DNA of 64,000 nucleotides from Oceaniferula spumae (GTDB taxonomy: Bacteria; Verrucomicrobiota; Verrucomicrobiia; Verrucomicrobiales; Akkermansiaceae), in NCBI RefSeq assembly GCF_042849255.1, contig NZ_AP026866.1, forward strand, positions 3,472,001-3,536,000. Reading direction: 5' to 3'. The notes beneath the pieces were generated by a model. The model worked only from the letters and a program-made list of their open reading frames with translations, did no database searches and was not told where the DNA came from. Below are positions 25,311-34,621 of the stretch, piece after piece. Within the stretch, counting starts at the first letter, position 1. Each line of letters starts with the position of its first letter. A program made the position numbers and the translations under genes.

Positions 25311-27146
25311 ATGCTCCCTCGACCTTTGGCGATGTTGTATTATGAACGCCGCAGAGCGATGGGAGGTAAGGCAGGCAAATGGCAGGACTTGATGCGCCGC
25401 CGGTTTGATGATCGGCAGCGCTTTCTAGTGGCTTGCATGGTCTGTGGATTGCTCTGTGGATTACTGGGGGTTTTGTTTCACCTCTCGATCCACCACACCT
25501 TTGCCGGAGTTTGGAAATTGGCAACTACTGGTAGCGATGGGCAGTTCATTGCCGTGCTGCTATTGGCTCCCACCTTGGGTGGCCTGATCTGTGGTTTGGT
25601 CATCCATTTTTGGGCGCATGAGGCAGTGGGGAGTGGCATTCCTCAAACGAAAGCCGCCTATTATAATCAGGGCGGACGCATCAAAACCATGACGGGTGTC
25701 TGGCGGGTGGTTCTGGGCACCGTCTTTGTGGGCTTCGGAAACGCGCTGGGTCGTGAGGGTCCCATGGTACACGCCTCGTCGGCCATCGCCTCTCGCATTG
25801 GACGGTTTGCTTTCAAAGATCCGGAGAGAGTGCGCGCGATGATCCCCGTGGGCATGGCAGCTGGCATCGGTGCTGCATTTAATGCCCCGCTGTCTGCGCT
25901 GACTTTTGTTTTCGAAGAACTACTGGATAATTTCTCCACCAAAGCAATCGGTGGCATGGTCGTCGCAGTAGTCATTGCGGCCGCCGTCTCACGCACGATT
26001 TTGGGCGAAGATCCGGTGATCAACACCCATTTGGTGCTGGATTACGAAACAGCGGCGTGGATGTTAGTCGCCATTCCGCTAGGAGTCTGCGCCGGGTTTT
26101 TAGGGCACTTTTTTGTGGGGGCCGTGATCGGTGTTAGGCGGAAGGTAAAATCAACCCCATGGCTGAAGTCATGGTACACGCCAGCCGTTGGTGGTCTGTT
26201 CTGTGGCATCGCCGGTCTGCTGGCTTGGTGGATCACTGGGATGGAAGGCAATGCGCAGTCGGGCGTGTTTAGTATCGGATACGAGTCGCTGGAGGAGGCC
26301 TTTGAAAACAAGCTGGTGATCAGTATTCTCGTCACCCTTCTTGCCTTCAAACTGGTTGCCGTGGTCGTGAACTACGCCACTGGAGGCAGCGGGGGACTCT
26401 TTTCACCGACTCTCTTTCTAGGGGGTATGTTAGGTGGACTGCTGGGCTACGCGCTGGTGGAGCTGAGTCACCAGTTCACCGATTGGCAGTTGGTGGATGA
26501 GCCTCAGATTATCGGCGGCTGTGTGCTCTTGGGAATGGGCGCCATGTTTGGCTCCGTGATCCGTTGCCCGTTCACCTCGCTGATTATCATCTTCGAAATG
26601 ACCGGGAACTATTCGCTCATCTTGCCTCTCATGGGCGGCAACATGCTGTCATGGGTCATCGCCAGAAAACTTCGTCCGATCGCAATCTACGATGCTTTGT
26701 TGTTAGACGACGGCATTTCGCTCAAACGTATGCCCGCCTACCGAGGTGCGAAGGACTACAGAAACCTCCCTGTCCGCGCCATCATGACCCACGATGTTGT
26801 CTCAGTCAAAGGAGACGCCACCGCCGAGGAAAACCTCACCAGCCTCCGCCGGGATCAAGTTTACCATCACGCCTATTCCGTCCTCGATGACGAAGACCGT
26901 TTCCTGGGAATCATCACCCATCACGAGATGGAAGAAAGTCTGCCAGATACGAAGGTAGCAGACATCATCAGTGAGCAAGAAACGCTCCAGGTAAATCCAG
27001 ACATCTCCATCCGAGACGCCGCCCAAATGATGATCTCCAACGACATCCAACAGCTCCCCGTCGTCAGTCAGGTAGAAACCCACCGTCTCCTAGGCATCCT
27101 CACCATCAACGACATCGCAAGGCAGCAAAACGCCGCAGAGATTTAA
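25311..27146 (+). CDS. ClC-family chloride/proton antiporter with CBS domains
   Basis: Up to 611 aa; in-frame starts at 25311, 25332 and 25359 are all possible. The signature ClC filter motifs are present: GSGIPQ, GREGPMVH (with the gating glutamate, which indicates an exchanger rather than a channel) and GGSGGLFSPTLFLGG (GxFxP). About ten hydrophobic segments lie between residues ~38 and ~455. Two CBS domains occupy the C-terminus (VRAIMTHDVVSVKGDA and an ILTINDIARQQ end), expected to sense adenine nucleotides at the cytoplasmic face. Monocistronic, divergent from trpE. Role: chloride or pH homeostasis. Confidence 0.94.
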   Translation: MLPRPLAMLYYERRRAMGGKAGKWQDLMRRRFDDRQRFLVACMVCGLLCGLLGVLFHLSIHHTFAGVWKLATTGSDGQFIAVLLLAPTLGGLICGLVIHFWAHEAVGSGIPQTKAAYYNQGGRIKTMTGVWRVVLGTVFVGFGNALGREGPMVHASSAIASRIGRFAFKDPERVRAMIPVGMAAGIGAAFNAPLSALTFVFEELLDNFSTKAIGGMVVAVVIAAAVSRTILGEDPVINTHLVLDYETAAWMLVAIPLGVCAGFLGHFFVGAVIGVRRKVKSTPWLKSWYTPAVGGLFCGIAGLLAWWITGMEGNAQSGVFSIGYESLEEAFENKLVISILVTLLAFKLVAVVVNYATGGSGGLFSPTLFLGGMLGGLLGYALVELSHQFTDWQLVDEPQIIGGCVLLGMGAMFGSVIRCPFTSLIIIFEMTGNYSLILPLMGGNMLSWVIARKLRPIAIYDALLLDDGISLKRMPAYRGAKDYRNLPVRAIMTHDVVSVKGDATAEENLTSLRRDQVYHHAYSVLDDEDRFLGIITHHEMEESLPDTKVADIISEQETLQVNPDISIRDAAQMMISNDIQQLPVVSQVETHRLLGILTINDIARQQNAAEI

Positions 27147-27149
27147 GGG

Positions 27150-27175
27150 GAAGTGATCAGTGTGCAGTGATCAGT
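27150..27175. repeat. 26-bp spacer repeat, copy 2
   Basis: This copy begins 4 bp after the ClC stop and matches the copy at 23688-23713 at 25 of 26 positions. It is followed by a further partial unit (CAGTCAGCAGT). Confidence 0.7.
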
Positions 27176-27320
27176 CAGCAGTGCCAAACTTCCGTATATT
27201 CAGTGCTTTCCGTGGTTCCCATCGAATAATCAACCCAAGCAAAAAATTCGCCCAATTCGCGGTAAAAAAATCTTCCCTCCTACCGTGATCCCGCCAAACT
27301 CCCGCCGCCCAGAATCACCT

Positions 27321-29693
27321 ATGAGTTCCATCGATCCCTCCCACGTTTTTGTCTCCCGCATCGCCTCTGAATACTCCCTCACTGCCACCCAGGTCGCAGC
27401 CACGGCCAAGATGTTTTCCGAAGGTGCCACCGTGCCCTTCATCGCTCGCTACCGTAAGGAGCAAACCGGCGGCATGGACGAAGTCCAGATCATGAACGTG
27501 CGCGATCGCCTCGTCCAGCTCGCCGATCTCGAAAAGCGCCGCGACGCCATCGTCAAAAGCCTCGAAGAACGCAAACTCCTCTCCGCCGAACTTAAAAAGA
27601 AGATCGCTGACGCGGAAACAGTCACCCGTCTCGAAGACATCTTTGCTCCCTTCCGTCCCAAGCGTCGCACCCGTGGCACCATGGCCAAAGAGCGCGGCCT
27701 CGAACCCCTAGCCGATTTCATCTGGGAGAACCGCGAGAACGCCAGCGCCGATGCCGAAAAGGAAGCAGAGAAATTCATCGTCGAAGCCAAGCCTGAAGAT
27801 AAAACCGCCGAGCTCAACCCCGCCGTGCCCACCGTGGCCGATGCCTTGGTTGGCGCTCGCGACATTCTAGCAGAACGCTTCAGCGACGATGCCGACATCC
27901 GCGCCGAACTCCGCCAGCTCATCGAGGACCAAGGCACCGTTTCCGCCAAAGTCATGTATGGCAAGGACACCGAGCCGGACGCGCAGAAGTTCAAAGATTA
28001 CTTCGATTGGTCAGAGCCACTCAAGGACGTACCATCCCACCGCATGCTCGCCATGCGCCGTGGTGAGAAAGAAGGTTTCCTCTTCATGCGCATTCAGGCC
28101 GATGAAGAACTTGCTCTCACAAAAATGCGCGGCCGCTTCGGTGTCAGCAACGGCGGCCCTTGCGCCGAACAACTCGACCTCGCCATCGCCGACAGCTTCA
28201 AGCGTCTGCTCGGCCTCTCCCTCGAAACCGAGTTCCGCATGAAGGCGAAAAAGGAAGCCGACATCGAAGCCGTCCGCGTTTTTGCCGATAATCTCCGCGA
28301 GCTTCTGTTAGCCTCACCGCTCGGCCAGCGCCCGATGATCGCCATCGACCCCGCCTTCCGCACTGGCTGCAAAACCGTCGTGTTAGATGCCCAAGGAAAA
28401 CTCCTCTTCGACACCGTGCTCCACTTCACCACCAGCCACTCCCAGGCCATGGAAGCGGTCGAAATGCTGAAGAAAATGGTCGCCAAATTCGGCAGCCAGG
28501 CCATCTGCATCGGTAACGGCACCGCCTCGCGTGAAACCGAAGCCGTAGTCCGCGCCGCCGGACTCCCAGCCTCCATTCCCATCATCATCGTCAACGAATC
28601 CGGAGCCTCGATCTACTCCGCCAGCGAAGTCGCCCGTGAGGAATTTCCAGACAAAGACATCACCGTGCGTGGTGCCGTTTCCATCGGTCGTCGCCTGATG
28701 GACCCTCTGGCAGAATTGGTAAAGCTCGATCCCAAAAGCATCGGAGTCGGCCAGTACCAGCACGACGTCGATCAGAACCTGCTCAAGACCGGCCTAGACG
28801 ATACCGTCATCAGCTGCGTGAACGGCGTCGGCGTGGAAGTCAACACCGCCTCCCGCCAGCTCCTCGGCTACGTCGCCGGACTGAACTCCGGCATCGCCTC
28901 TAACATCATCGCCTACCGCGCCGAAAACGGACCGTTCAAAACTCGCGAAGAACTGAAAAAAGTTCCCCGCCTCGGCGAAGTCGCCTACGAGCAAGCCGCC
29001 GGTTTCCTCCGCATCCTCGGAGGCACGCATCCGCTCGACGCCTCCGCCGTTCACCCAGAACGCTACGCCCTCGTCGAACAAATGGCCGCCGATCTCGGCT
29101 GCGATGTGCCCACTCTGATCCGCGATGCGGACATGCGCAAAAAGATCGATCTGAAAAAATACGTCAGCGAAGAAGTCGGCTTGCCGACCTTGAAAGACAT
29201 CATCTCCGAACTCGCCAAACCGGGTCGCGACCCGCGCGCCCAGTTCGAGCTCTTCACCTTCGCCGAGGGCGTCAACAAACCAGCCGACCTAACAGAAGGC
29301 ATGAAGCTCCCCGGCATCGTGACCAACGTCACCAACTTCGGAGCCTTCGTCGATGTCGGCGTGCACCAAGACGGCCTCGTGCACATTTCCCAACTCGCCG
29401 ATAAATACATCTCCGACCCATCGGAAGTCGTCAAAGTCGGCCAGAAAGTTAACGTCACCGTCACCGAGGTCGATCTGAACCGCAACCGCATAGCCCTCAG
29501 CATGCGCAGCAATCCAGAGCCAGCACGCCAAGGCCAGCCAAGAGGCGACCGCCAATCAAACGGCCCCCGCCGCAACAACAACGGTGGCGGAAACGGAGGC
29601 CAGCGCCGCAACAACGGAGGAGGAAACCGCGGAGGCGGCAACGATTCCTTCGGCGGTAACTGGTTCGACCAAGCGATCAAGAAGGGTCGTTAG
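27321..29693 (+). CDS. tex: Tex family RNA-binding transcription/RNA-processing factor
   Basis: The ATG at 27321 (MSSIDPSHVFVSRIASEYSL) gives 790 aa, near the family length; an ATG-less extension upstream to 27285 is not conserved. Order: Tex N-terminal helical domain (ATVPFIARYRKEQTGGMDE), YqgF/RNase-H-like domain (IAIDPAFRTGCKTVVLDA), helix-hairpin-helix (SGIASNIIAYRAENGPFKTR), S1 domain (GIVTNVTNFGAFVDVGVHQD). The last ~55 residues are an Arg/Gly/Asn-rich tail similar to RGG boxes, which is an addition to the core. Family role: nucleic-acid binding linked to transcription and RNA metabolism. Followed by a terminator. Confidence 0.95.
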   Translation: MSSIDPSHVFVSRIASEYSLTATQVAATAKMFSEGATVPFIARYRKEQTGGMDEVQIMNVRDRLVQLADLEKRRDAIVKSLEERKLLSAELKKKIADAETVTRLEDIFAPFRPKRRTRGTMAKERGLEPLADFIWENRENASADAEKEAEKFIVEAKPEDKTAELNPAVPTVADALVGARDILAERFSDDADIRAELRQLIEDQGTVSAKVMYGKDTEPDAQKFKDYFDWSEPLKDVPSHRMLAMRRGEKEGFLFMRIQADEELALTKMRGRFGVSNGGPCAEQLDLAIADSFKRLLGLSLETEFRMKAKKEADIEAVRVFADNLRELLLASPLGQRPMIAIDPAFRTGCKTVVLDAQGKLLFDTVLHFTTSHSQAMEAVEMLKKMVAKFGSQAICIGNGTASRETEAVVRAAGLPASIPIIIVNESGASIYSASEVAREEFPDKDITVRGAVSIGRRLMDPLAELVKLDPKSIGVGQYQHDVDQNLLKTGLDDTVISCVNGVGVEVNTASRQLLGYVAGLNSGIASNIIAYRAENGPFKTREELKKVPRLGEVAYEQAAGFLRILGGTHPLDASAVHPERYALVEQMAADLGCDVPTLIRDADMRKKIDLKKYVSEEVGLPTLKDIISELAKPGRDPRAQFELFTFAEGVNKPADLTEGMKLPGIVTNVTNFGAFVDVGVHQDGLVHISQLADKYISDPSEVVKVGQKVNVTVTEVDLNRNRIALSMRSNPEPARQGQPRGDRQSNGPRRNNNGGGNGGQRRNNGGGNRGGGNDSFGGNWFDQAIKKGR

Positions 29694-29730
29694 ACCGTTG
29701 TCGCATGTGGACGAGAGCCTATCAAAGTTT

Positions 29731-29763
29731 ACCCAGTAGAAATCTATCTACCGGGTGCTTTTA
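29731..29763 (+). terminator. Intrinsic terminator of tex
   Basis: Stem ACCCaGTAG / CTACcGGGT with one internal mismatch is followed by GCTTTT, 38 bases after the tex stop. It also lies just beyond the 3' end of the convergent PEP-CTERM gene. Confidence 0.6.
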
Positions 29764-29773
29764 AAGTCACATG

Positions 29774-30643
29774 CTATATCGAGGCCCTGCGTGAGCGGCG
29801 AAGAGCTATCATGGAAATGGTGATAGCGAAGAGGCTGAGGCTGGATGGTTCGGGGACAACGCGGAGTTGACTTCCGCTGGCCTGTAGCACGACTGCGTGT
29901 TTGCCGCCGGAGCCACGTCCACGGTTCCAGAGATAAAGTGAGAATCCATCCACGGCATCAGTGCTCAGCGAGTAAACCGCGCTAGACGGATCGTTAGGTT
30001 GCCCAGGGTTACTCGTCGAAGTATTGCCTAAAGTATTGGCGTAAGCATAGGGCAGTCCATTGGAGGTCACCCCTTGAAGAAGGCGCGATGGGGAACCGGG
30101 CAATGTAATGGATGGATCGATATTTAATCCGGGTGCGAGTGGACCACTACCATTCCATAGCTCAACAGCGACCGTATCACGCCATGCTTGGGTTGTGGCA
30201 CCCGTCGATGAGGCTGTGTCAATGTCCAGGATTCGCAGGCTATCAAGTAGCACAGCAGTACTGAACGAGAAGTCTATTCGCTGATAGTTTTGCAAGATCG
30301 TGTTGCCATTGGAATCGACCGAAAAGTTAGTATCTCCAGTGCCCGCATTTTGAAATGCAAAGCCAGGAGTATTTGAGGGATCGAGTCGGAAGTTGTCAGC
30401 TCCAGCCGAAGCAGTTCCAAAAAACTGGGTCTTAACCGTAAGGAACGTCCCAGGGGCAACTTCGCTGATGCCTTGGGTGTATCCTTGAGTTGTGTTCGAG
30501 GGTTTGCCCCAGCCGTGGGATATGACGACTCCGCTTGGTGTGTCGTGCATCCATGTGCCATCTCGAAAATCGATGGAGAAGGTTTGAGCGTTTATCGAAG
30601 AAAGTAATGCGATCGAACCTAAAACGACGTAATGTATTTTCAT
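29774..30643 (-). CDS. PEP-CTERM sorting-domain protein
   Basis: The ATG at 30643 starts MKIHYVVLGSIALLSSINAQ, a signal peptide, giving 289 aa; the 8 residues of the longer frame precede it without hydrophobic character. The body is Ser/Thr/Gly/Asn-rich with no recognised enzymatic motif. The C-terminal signal is VPEPSSLSLFAITISMIALRR with further Arg residues. It is presumably anchored or released through an exosortase system. It does not resemble the 12939-13745 protein outside the tail. Confidence 0.87.
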   Translation of the reverse strand: MKIHYVVLGSIALLSSINAQTFSIDFRDGTWMHDTPSGVVISHGWGKPSNTTQGYTQGISEVAPGTFLTVKTQFFGTASAGADNFRLDPSNTPGFAFQNAGTGDTNFSVDSNGNTILQNYQRIDFSFSTAVLLDSLRILDIDTASSTGATTQAWRDTVAVELWNGSGPLAPGLNIDPSITLPGSPSRLLQGVTSNGLPYAYANTLGNTSTSNPGQPNDPSSAVYSLSTDAVDGFSLYLWNRGRGSGGKHAVVLQASGSQLRVVPEPSSLSLFAITISMIALRRSRRASI

Positions 30644-30768
30644 TGTTTCGGGTGATTCATCGATCACCCATGCCCCAATTATAAACTATTTTTCCGGCAC
30701 ATAAAGACAAATTGTTGATAGTCAGGACCTGTTGATATCGTGAATTATCTAAAGATGGCAGCTAAGGT

Positions 30769-30912
30769 GGTAGGGCAGATTGGCCTCAATCTGCCGGATC
30801 GAAGCTATTCAACTCACCGCAACCAAGGCAGCGCCTACGGCTTCGATAATCACGTTTCTTAGCAGAACCATCAGCGGTGTAGCCCGGCAGATTGAGGCCA
30901 ATCTGCCCTACC
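30769..30912. repeat. Nested palindromic repeat element (MITE/REP-like)
   Basis: Perfect 29-bp terminal inverted repeats (30769-30797 and 30884-30912) flank an 86-bp centre. Each arm is itself a hairpin (GGCAGATTG-gcct-CAATCTGCC). Inside, two further pairs occur: ATCGAAGC (30798-30805) with GCTTCGAT (30840-30847), and CACCGC (30815-30820) with GCGGTG (30874-30879). No ORF is present. The structure fits a non-autonomous repeat such as a REP/REPIN cluster mobilised in trans. Confidence 0.8.
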
Positions 30913-30928
30913 GTGATGAATCACGCTC

Positions 30929-32038
30929 TTACTCACTCGGCTTCGCAGCCGAGCGCTCCACCCAGTTGTGAGTGAGCTTGCCGTCTTTGAACGCCCACAG
31001 GGCAATGCCGGTGAACTCGAAGGGTTGGTGGCTGGCTTTTTCTGAATCTGGCACTGCACCGGTGTTGGCTCTGGCGATCCATCGGCTGACCACACGGCTG
31101 CCGTCTTTGTTCTCAAAGCTGTCGAGATTTTCGATTCTCAGCCCGTTGGATTTTTCTAATGAGCTCTTCACCCAGGCCTTGAATGCGTCACGGCCTTTGA
31201 TGTCCTTGCCGGCACTTGTTAGAATGAAGTCCTCGGACATGTTTTTGTCGATGAGGTCGATGTCGTAGGGTGGGTTCCAGGTGTTCTCCCAGAATTGGAG
31301 CAGGAGGTGTTTGGCGGTCGGTCCGTCTTTGAGAGCCTTTAGCGCATCCATGATTCTGGCTGGTTCGGCACGGCGTCGGTAGTCGGCATCCACGAATGCG
31401 TAGGTGATGGTTCCGTCTGTATCGATCACATAGGTAGCAGGGAGGGGGAGTTTCTTCGCCGCTTCTTTGCCACTGCGCTCCTCTAGCTTGAACTTCTCCT
31501 GATACCGCTGGCGGGTGTCCTCGTTGAGGGTGAACACCAGACCGTATTTGTCAGCCACGGCATGATTGAGATCGGAAAGGACCTCGAACTTCAGTCCCTG
31601 TTCTTTGACCGAGCCGGCGGTGGCGTCCGGCAGCTCGGGTGTTAGAGCTACGAGTGTGGCACCAAGCTTTTTAAACGCATCATTTTTTTCACTGAGATCG
31701 GCGAGGGCAATGTTGCAGTAAGGGCACCAGCCACCACGATACCATGTCAGCACCACCGGTCCGTTTTTGAGCAAGTTAGAGAGCTGGACTTTTTTGCCGT
31801 CAGGATTTCCCAGAGTGAAGTCCGGTGCCTTATCACCGACTTTCAGCACACGTTGGTAGATGCCCGTGTTTTCGAGTTCACGCAGTGCCTTCTTCTGGCT
31901 TTCCACGATACTTTCCGGAGCTTTTTCAAGAAATGCATCCCTGCGGGCATCGAGTTTATCCTGTAAACTTTGGGCGGAAATGACGTTGGCTAGAAGGCCT
32001 GATGATAAGGCCACCAATGCTGTGGTTCTGATGTTCAT
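30929..32038 (-). CDS. Secreted peroxiredoxin-like protein fused to a SnoaL/NTF2-like domain
   Basis: The ATG at 32038 (MNIRTTALVALSSGLLANVI) starts a signal peptide, giving 369 aa. Residues ~65-235 are an AhpC/TSA-type thioredoxin fold with VGDKAPDFTLGNPDG and WYRGGWC105-P-Y-C108. The ELPDATAGSVKEQGLKFEVL segment and TYVIDTDGTITYAF are typical. Residues ~255-369 resemble SnoaL-like/NTF2 domains (NMSEDFILTSAGKDIKGRDA, SRWIARANTGAV). Proposed role: periplasmic thiol peroxidase or thiol-disulfide protein. A paralogue without the second domain lies at 49224-49943. Confidence 0.85.
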   Translation of the reverse strand: MNIRTTALVALSSGLLANVISAQSLQDKLDARRDAFLEKAPESIVESQKKALRELENTGIYQRVLKVGDKAPDFTLGNPDGKKVQLSNLLKNGPVVLTWYRGGWCPYCNIALADLSEKNDAFKKLGATLVALTPELPDATAGSVKEQGLKFEVLSDLNHAVADKYGLVFTLNEDTRQRYQEKFKLEERSGKEAAKKLPLPATYVIDTDGTITYAFVDADYRRRAEPARIMDALKALKDGPTAKHLLLQFWENTWNPPYDIDLIDKNMSEDFILTSAGKDIKGRDAFKAWVKSSLEKSNGLRIENLDSFENKDGSRVVSRWIARANTGAVPDSEKASHQPFEFTGIALWAFKDGKLTHNWVERSAAKPSE

Positions 32039-32107
32039 GTTAGGTGAAGTTCGCGACTTTCCAACAAGGCGCAAGTGAATTTGAGTGATGTTTTGGAATG
32101 AAAAATT

Positions 32108-32644
32108 TTAATGTCCCATTTCACTCAACCTTGCTTTGACTCCCGGTTCTAACTTAGTCAGTCCCCATAGCTTGCCTTCGGCTATCGCCTTTGATCTGCT
32201 TTTGCCTTTTAGCGTAGCTTCACGGATCGCGATCAACGCTCCCACGCGGTTACCGCTTGAGCAGTGGATCAGAGCCGGATCCTTGCCGATGGCAACGATG
32301 GCACCATCGAGCCTTTTGGCATTCTCTTTGGTGAGGTCTGCAACGCCGCTGACCGGAATCGAGATGTAACTCATGCCGAGCGAGCGCACGTGTTTTTCCT
32401 CGTCCCAATCAATCTCGTTGGCTGGTCGGAGATTGACCACATGTTTGACTCCCTGTTTTGCCAAAGTGTCGAGCTGGCTTTTGGTCGGCTGCCCGCTAGA
32501 GTAGATAAACGGCTGAGGCTGGGTGAGGTTAGTCACGCCGAGTTTGGCCACCTTGGGCGATGCGTGGTCGTGGCTGGAGCATGATGCCAAAAAGGCAATA
32601 GCTGCAATCGCAGCGGCGGAGATTAGAGCATGTGAAGAATTCAT
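32108..32644 (-). CDS. Lipoprotein of the DUF442-like dual-specificity phosphatase fold
   Basis: 178 aa. A lipoprotein signal ends in LAS-C22. The body has FIYSSGQPTKSQLDTLAKQG, VKHVVNLRPANEIDW and the active-site loop H-C128-S-S-G-N-R133, the short Cx4R loop of the DUF442/Blh-like phosphatase group. Family relatives act on phospho-substrates or persulfides; here the location would be the periplasm. The gene is 69 bp downstream of the peroxiredoxin on the same strand orientation in reverse order (it ends at 32108, the peroxiredoxin starts at 32038), so both could share one transcript. Confidence 0.8.
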   Translation of the reverse strand: MNSSHALISAAAIAAIAFLASCSSHDHASPKVAKLGVTNLTQPQPFIYSSGQPTKSQLDTLAKQGVKHVVNLRPANEIDWDEEKHVRSLGMSYISIPVSGVADLTKENAKRLDGAIVAIGKDPALIHCSSGNRVGALIAIREATLKGKSRSKAIAEGKLWGLTKLEPGVKARLSEMGH

Positions 32645-32801
32645 CCCTCAAACTATCCACAATGATGTTCTGCGCAAATGAAAACCTCACGATATTCTAT
32701 CCAATGGAGGGATCTGTAGCTGTGCCGAGAAGCGAATAAAACGGAATTTAAAAACAAAAACCATTGGAAAATCAATCGAGTTTGGCTAGTGTGAGCTTGT
32801 T

Positions 32802-32948
32802 ATGAAACACATTACTACAATCATTCTAGCAATCGGAGGCCTCGCGGCACTTACCCTAACATCTTGCAACGCCGTTGCTGGCGCTGGACAGGATATTCAG
32901 CAGGGTGGCGCAGCTCTTCAAGGTGCAGCACATCGCGCTGCTCACTAA
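32802..32948 (+). CDS. Entericidin-like small lipoprotein
   Basis: 48 aa: MKHITTIILAIGGLAALTLT, then the lipobox S-C22-N and the entericidin signature C-N-A-V-A-G-A-G-Q-D-I-Q-Q-G-G. Entericidins are cell-envelope lipopeptides; entericidin A/B of enterobacteria form a bacteriolysis-related pair, but the family is widespread as a small envelope protein. It is alone, without a second copy. Start codon and length are unambiguous. Confidence 0.85.
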   Translation: MKHITTIILAIGGLAALTLTSCNAVAGAGQDIQQGGAALQGAAHRAAH

Positions 32949-32997
32949 TCTAACAAATACTTATATCAATGGAAGTGCCGGAACTCATGGCTTTTGA

Positions 32998-33768
32998 ATG
33001 GTCATGAGCCCGGCACATTTTCCATCGCCTGATCAGCGTCTTGCCGAACGCGATCGGCCGACATCACGACCTGTGATGCGACAGCGTTGGACGCATTTAC
33101 TTTTTCTACATTGGGAAATTGATTCCGCTCTGATCCAGTCCACTTTGCCGGACGGACTCACGGTGGATACCTTCGATGGTAAAGCCTACCTCGGAGTGGT
33201 TCCATTTTTCATGGAGCGGATTCGCCCGGTTTATTGTCCTCCCGTGCCTGGGGTTTCGTGGTTTCAGGAACTGAATTTCCGCACCTATGTGTATGATGCA
33301 CATGGCCGACCAGGTGTCTGGTTTTACTCACTCGATTGCAATCAGTGGCTGGCGGTGAAAACGGCACGGAAGTTTTTTAATCTACCCTATCAGCACGCTC
33401 GGATGTCTGCCACGAAAAGGGATGGTGTTCTAACTTATCACTCTGCCCGGCTAGGCGATGATATCAGGCAGACGTTCCACTATCCTACGCAGCTGATCGA
33501 TCCAATCGTCGCTGATCCGGAGACTTTAGAATTTTTTCTGCTAGAACGATACCGTTTGTTCAGCGTCGATCGCCTTGGCCAGTTGTATAGCGGTCAAGTG
33601 CATCACCCGCCGTATCGATACCAACACACGGAGATTTCCGGTTTCTCCACGTGGCTTTTCCCCTTGGCGGGGTTCGATGAACCAAAGACGCCTCCTGTTT
33701 CCACCATGATTGCGGAGCCGGTATCGGTGCATATCCATCCTCTCAAAAGGAGCGAAACTTCCCTGTGA
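32998..33768 (+). CDS. DUF2071 (YqjF-like) family protein
   Basis: 256 aa; the ATGs at 32998 and 33004 are both possible starts. The sequence MRQRWTHLLFLHWEIDSALI, LPDGLTVDTFDGKAYLGVVPF, VPGVSWFQELNFRTYV and GVWFYSLDCNQWLAV are the conserved blocks of DUF2071. The family has an acetoacetate-decarboxylase-like fold without a known reaction. There is no signal peptide. It follows the entericidin-like gene by 49 bp. Confidence 0.9.
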   Translation: MVMSPAHFPSPDQRLAERDRPTSRPVMRQRWTHLLFLHWEIDSALIQSTLPDGLTVDTFDGKAYLGVVPFFMERIRPVYCPPVPGVSWFQELNFRTYVYDAHGRPGVWFYSLDCNQWLAVKTARKFFNLPYQHARMSATKRDGVLTYHSARLGDDIRQTFHYPTQLIDPIVADPETLEFFLLERYRLFSVDRLGQLYSGQVHHPPYRYQHTEISGFSTWLFPLAGFDEPKTPPVSTMIAEPVSVHIHPLKRSETSL

Positions 33769-33892
33769 AGCCGCAGCCGTGATGGCTAACAGCTTTTCGT
33801 AAGACAGATTGTCTGTGGCGGTGATCCGCAAGATTAACTCGACATGCATATGCCAATTTTCTAATCGTCATTGAAACAACTTAGAACGAACT

Positions 33893-34621
33893 ATGGAAAC
33901 GAACACCCCACCACCCATGCCACCTGCTGGCCCAGCACAGACGATTCAGGAATTTCTCGAAAGCACCGCCCAGCGCGACCGAGGTCACGGCGTCTTCGAG
34001 CTTGAGTCACCTCGGATGTTGGAAATCAACCTCAACGGGAAAATGAATACCAAGATGGGCTCGATGGTAGCCTACCTTGGAAATATCAGTTTCAAGCGCG
34101 AAGGGATGTTAGATCAAGGTGTCGGCAACCTTTTGAAAAAGGCGGTTTCCGGGGAAGGCATGCGCATTAGTTACGCAGAAGGACAGGGGAAACTTTATCT
34201 CGCAGACTCCGGGAAGAAAATCATTCTGCTGAAACTCCAAGGCGATTCCATCGTCGTCAACGGTAACGATGTGTTGGCATTCGAGTCATCACTTCAACAC
34301 AAGATCACGATGATGCGGAAAGTTGCGGGTATGATGGCTGGCGGGCTTTTCAATGTGCGCTTTGATGGTAGTGGACTACTGGCGATCACCAGCCACTTTG
34401 AGCCGATTACTCTGCGAGTTACCCCCGATCAACCGGTCGTGACAGATCCGAATGCTACTATCGCATGGTCCGGCACTCTTGAACCGCAGTTGAAGACGGA
34501 TATCTCATTCAAGACCTTGTTAGGCCGTGGTTCCGGGGATTCGATCCAGATGCTTTTCCAAGGTGATGGCTTTGTCGTCATCCAACCATACGAGGAAGTC
34601 TACCTTCAGGCCGGCGGTTAG
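33893..34621 (+). CDS. AIM24 / TIGR00266-family protein
   Basis: 242 aa. After a Pro-rich start the protein is mostly beta-strand: MLEINLNGKMNTKMGSMVAY, GISYAEGQGKLYLADSGKKI-like repeats, LLAITSHFEPITLRVTPDQP and IQMLFQGDGFVVIQPYEE. These are the hallmarks of the AIM24 (TRAP-like beta-sandwich) family, whose bacterial role is unknown. The TAG stop overlaps by three bases with the TAA of the convergent aminopeptidase gene. Confidence 0.85.
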   Translation: METNTPPPMPPAGPAQTIQEFLESTAQRDRGHGVFELESPRMLEINLNGKMNTKMGSMVAYLGNISFKREGMLDQGVGNLLKKAVSGEGMRISYAEGQGKLYLADSGKKIILLKLQGDSIVVNGNDVLAFESSLQHKITMMRKVAGMMAGGLFNVRFDGSGLLAITSHFEPITLRVTPDQPVVTDPNATIAWSGTLEPQLKTDISFKTLLGRGSGDSIQMLFQGDGFVVIQPYEEVYLQAGG

